From NCBI GenBank assembly GCA_016866735.1, contig VGLL01000025.1:1-11685 (forward strand): DNA of 11,685 nt, given 5' to 3'. The DNA comes from Candidatus Shapirobacteria bacterium. Its GTDB lineage: Bacteria > Patescibacteriota > Microgenomatia > VGLL01. Every line of letters starts with the position of its first letter. Position 1 is the stretch's first letter. Shown here one piece after another: positions 10,534 to 11,685 of this stretch. Both the position numbers and the translations under genes were made by a program. Below the pieces are notes generated by a model. It was given only the letters and a program-made list of their open reading frames with translations, was not told the origin of the DNA and searched no databases.

Positions 10534-11685
10534 GTGGCCAAAACTGCCCTAAGATCACTTTTTCTAATTTTACTCCTTTTAGCGGCGCTGTGGAGACTCT
10601 CCCCCTCAAAAGCTTTTTCTCTTACAAATAGTTCTTGGTTAACAACGTCGGCTCTTCCTTATTACGCGGCAAGTCATGTATCTTACACTAACGGCGGCAA
10701 GGTAAATGTTCTAGGTGGAGCGACAGATTTCGCCTTTTCAAATATCGGGATCGGAGCAATAGCTGGTGATAATTCTATACTCTCATGGACAGCATCTCTG
10801 TACCCGCTACCAAGGTCCATATTTTATCACTCGCTCGTAATGTATGGTAATAATGCGTATGTTTTGGGAGGAACAACATATCCACCCACCACCTCAATAA
10901 ATGATGTAATGTATAGCTTAATCTCGAGTGGCACAACAACTAATTGGACCGCCGCCACCCCCCTTCCCCAACGCCTTTCTCTCGGAAATGCAGTAGTTAG
11001 TAATGGAAGAATTTATTATGCCGGCGGATTCACAGATTCTATCGGCAACACGAAGTCGAATGTCTATTTCGCAAGTATAAATCCCGATGGAACTATCGGC
11101 AGTTGGAATAGCACTACCCCTCTTCCGCTGGCTATTCACGGATTCGGAATGATCGCCGCAAATAATAAGATTTATATTATTGGCGGTAGGACTGGAGATC
11201 TCGGCCATACAGAAAAAGTTTACGTAGCAAATGTTGATCCTTCCGACGGCACCTTATCGTCATGGACAGAGTCCGCTCCTTTACTAGCTGCCATTTCCAA
11301 CGCCCAATATGCCAAAGTTGGTAATAATATTTTCGTCGTTGGCGGACAAAACGCCTCCCAACAACTTGTCCCTGACGTTTACGTCGGCGAGCTTAACGGC
11401 ACAGGCACCCTTCTTTCTTGGACAAAAAGCGCCAACGGCTTGCCAGTACCTATCTGTTGCGGCTCCCTCGCCGCAACGGAAACGCATCTTTATTTAACCG
11501 GCGGCTTCGGCGGCAGCGGCGCACCCAGCTATCTAAAAACCGTTTATTACTCTCAAGTCGCCACTCCTTCTCCCACCGAAACTCCGACCCCCACCGAAAC
11601 CCCAACACCCACTCCGACTTTGACTCCGACCCCAACTCTTACTCCCACTCTTACTCCGACTCCTACGCCTAAACCACTAGTCGTG
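10534..11685 (+). CDS. Secreted Kelch-type beta-propeller with Thr/Pro-rich stalk (3' end beyond window)
   Basis: A GTG at 10534 follows an in-frame TAA at 10525 and opens 384 codons to the window edge. It is the only usual start ahead of the signal peptide: Lys3 and Arg7, a hydrophobic core FLILLLLAALW (10-20) and a likely cleavage after AFS at residue 29. AAGGTG at 10526-10531 is a closely spaced Shine-Dalgarno. Residues 30-343 hold six Kelch-like blades, each with a hydrophobic strand ending in Gly-Gly (VNVLGG, AYVLGG, IYYAGG, IYIIGG, IFVVGG, LYLTGG) and a W-(T/N)-x-x-x-PLP-like linker; the first Trp segment after the signal could close the ring. Residues 344-380 are a TP/TE/TL repeat stalk. 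The protein is exported and probably surface-exposed; what follows the stalk is unknown. It is the only plus-strand gene and may be a surface partner or glycan acceptor (inference). Confidence 0.82.
   Translation, partial: MAKTALRSLFLILLLLAALWRLSPSKAFSLTNSSWLTTSALPYYAASHVSYTNGGKVNVLGGATDFAFSNIGIGAIAGDNSILSWTASLYPLPRSIFYHSLVMYGNNAYVLGGTTYPPTTSINDVMYSLISSGTTTNWTAATPLPQRLSLGNAVVSNGRIYYAGGFTDSIGNTKSNVYFASINPDGTIGSWNSTTPLPLAIHGFGMIAANNKIYIIGGRTGDLGHTEKVYVANVDPSDGTLSSWTESAPLLAAISNAQYAKVGNNIFVVGGQNASQQLVPDVYVGELNGTGTLLSWTKSANGLPVPICCGSLAATETHLYLTGGFGGSGAPSYLKTVYYSQVATPSPTETPTPTETPTPTPTLTPTPTLTPTLTPTPTPKPLVV
11563..11672 (+). repeat. Thr-Pro coding repeat (stalk)
   Basis: A low-complexity stretch built on ACTCCG/ACNCCN hexamers, in frame with the Kelch gene. 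It encodes alternating Thr-Pro with occasional Glu or Leu, typical of extended cell-wall-spanning or O-glycosylated linkers. Synonymous variation between units suggests selection on the peptide. Confidence 0.85.

Noticed and set aside
10918..11208. Minus-strand 96-codon open frame over the Kelch gene
   Set aside because: It is antisense to a clear signal-peptide/propeller frame, with no domain and no Shine-Dalgarno.
11418..11672. Plus-strand open frame rich in Ser/Asp/Tyr/His over the stalk
   Set aside because: It is an out-of-frame reading of the Thr/Pro-coding hexamer repeat.

Overview
The window looks like a surface-glycan locus of a Candidate Phyla Radiation (Patescibacteria) bacterium, most likely from the Microgenomates side. 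This placement is inference. It rests on very compact genes with 2-41 bp overlaps or 2-bp gaps, a dense run of GT2/GT4/GT-C glycosyltransferases with two small SAM methyltransferases, a TrpR/YerC-type regulator, and many degenerate 7-8 bp tandem arrays and palindromes sitting in frame inside ORFs. TGA acts as an ordinary stop (HAD gene), so the code appears standard and not the TGA=Gly code of Gracilibacteria.

Layout, in the direction of transcription. Eleven genes are collinear on the minus strand, and one runs divergently on the plus strand. Block A (10475 down to 4735): SAM methyltransferase, GT4, GT2 with C-terminal membrane helices, zinc-ribbon SAM methyltransferase, and a GT2::GT-C fusion. 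Block B (4656 to 4189): a TrpR/YerC-like repressor of 155 aa. Block C (4150 to below 1): SerB-like HAD phosphatase, WaaE-like GT2, DPM1/ArnC-like GT2, a GT-C membrane glycosyltransferase, and the N-terminus of an O-antigen ligase/polymerase-like membrane protein cut by the window edge. Divergent from block A, starting at a GTG at 10534, a secreted six-blade Kelch-type beta-propeller with a Thr/Pro-rich stalk runs off the right edge.

How the genes fit together (inference). Nucleotide-sugar GT2/GT4 enzymes and polyprenyl-phosphate-sugar-dependent GT-C enzymes would build a glycan at the membrane. The methyltransferases would modify sugars or cap chains. The O-antigen ligase/polymerase-like protein would polymerise or transfer it. 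The Kelch protein may be a cell-surface partner or glycan-bearing stalk.

The most interesting regulatory signal is an exact 26-bp repeat present twice, at 4160-4185 and 4663-4688. One copy lies just in front of the TrpR-like gene and one just in front of the HAD gene. Each is an interrupted palindrome centred on CGTTAACG, two bases downstream of a plausible -10 box. The central GTTAAC equals the centre of the classical E. coli trp operator. This looks like an autoregulated two-promoter switch controlling block C.

The second striking signal is a set of seven tandem arrays with 7- or 8-bp units. All six that lie in genes are in the orientation that has no stop codon in any frame. The only one whose unit carries a stop codon on the coding strand lies in the one wide gap of block A.
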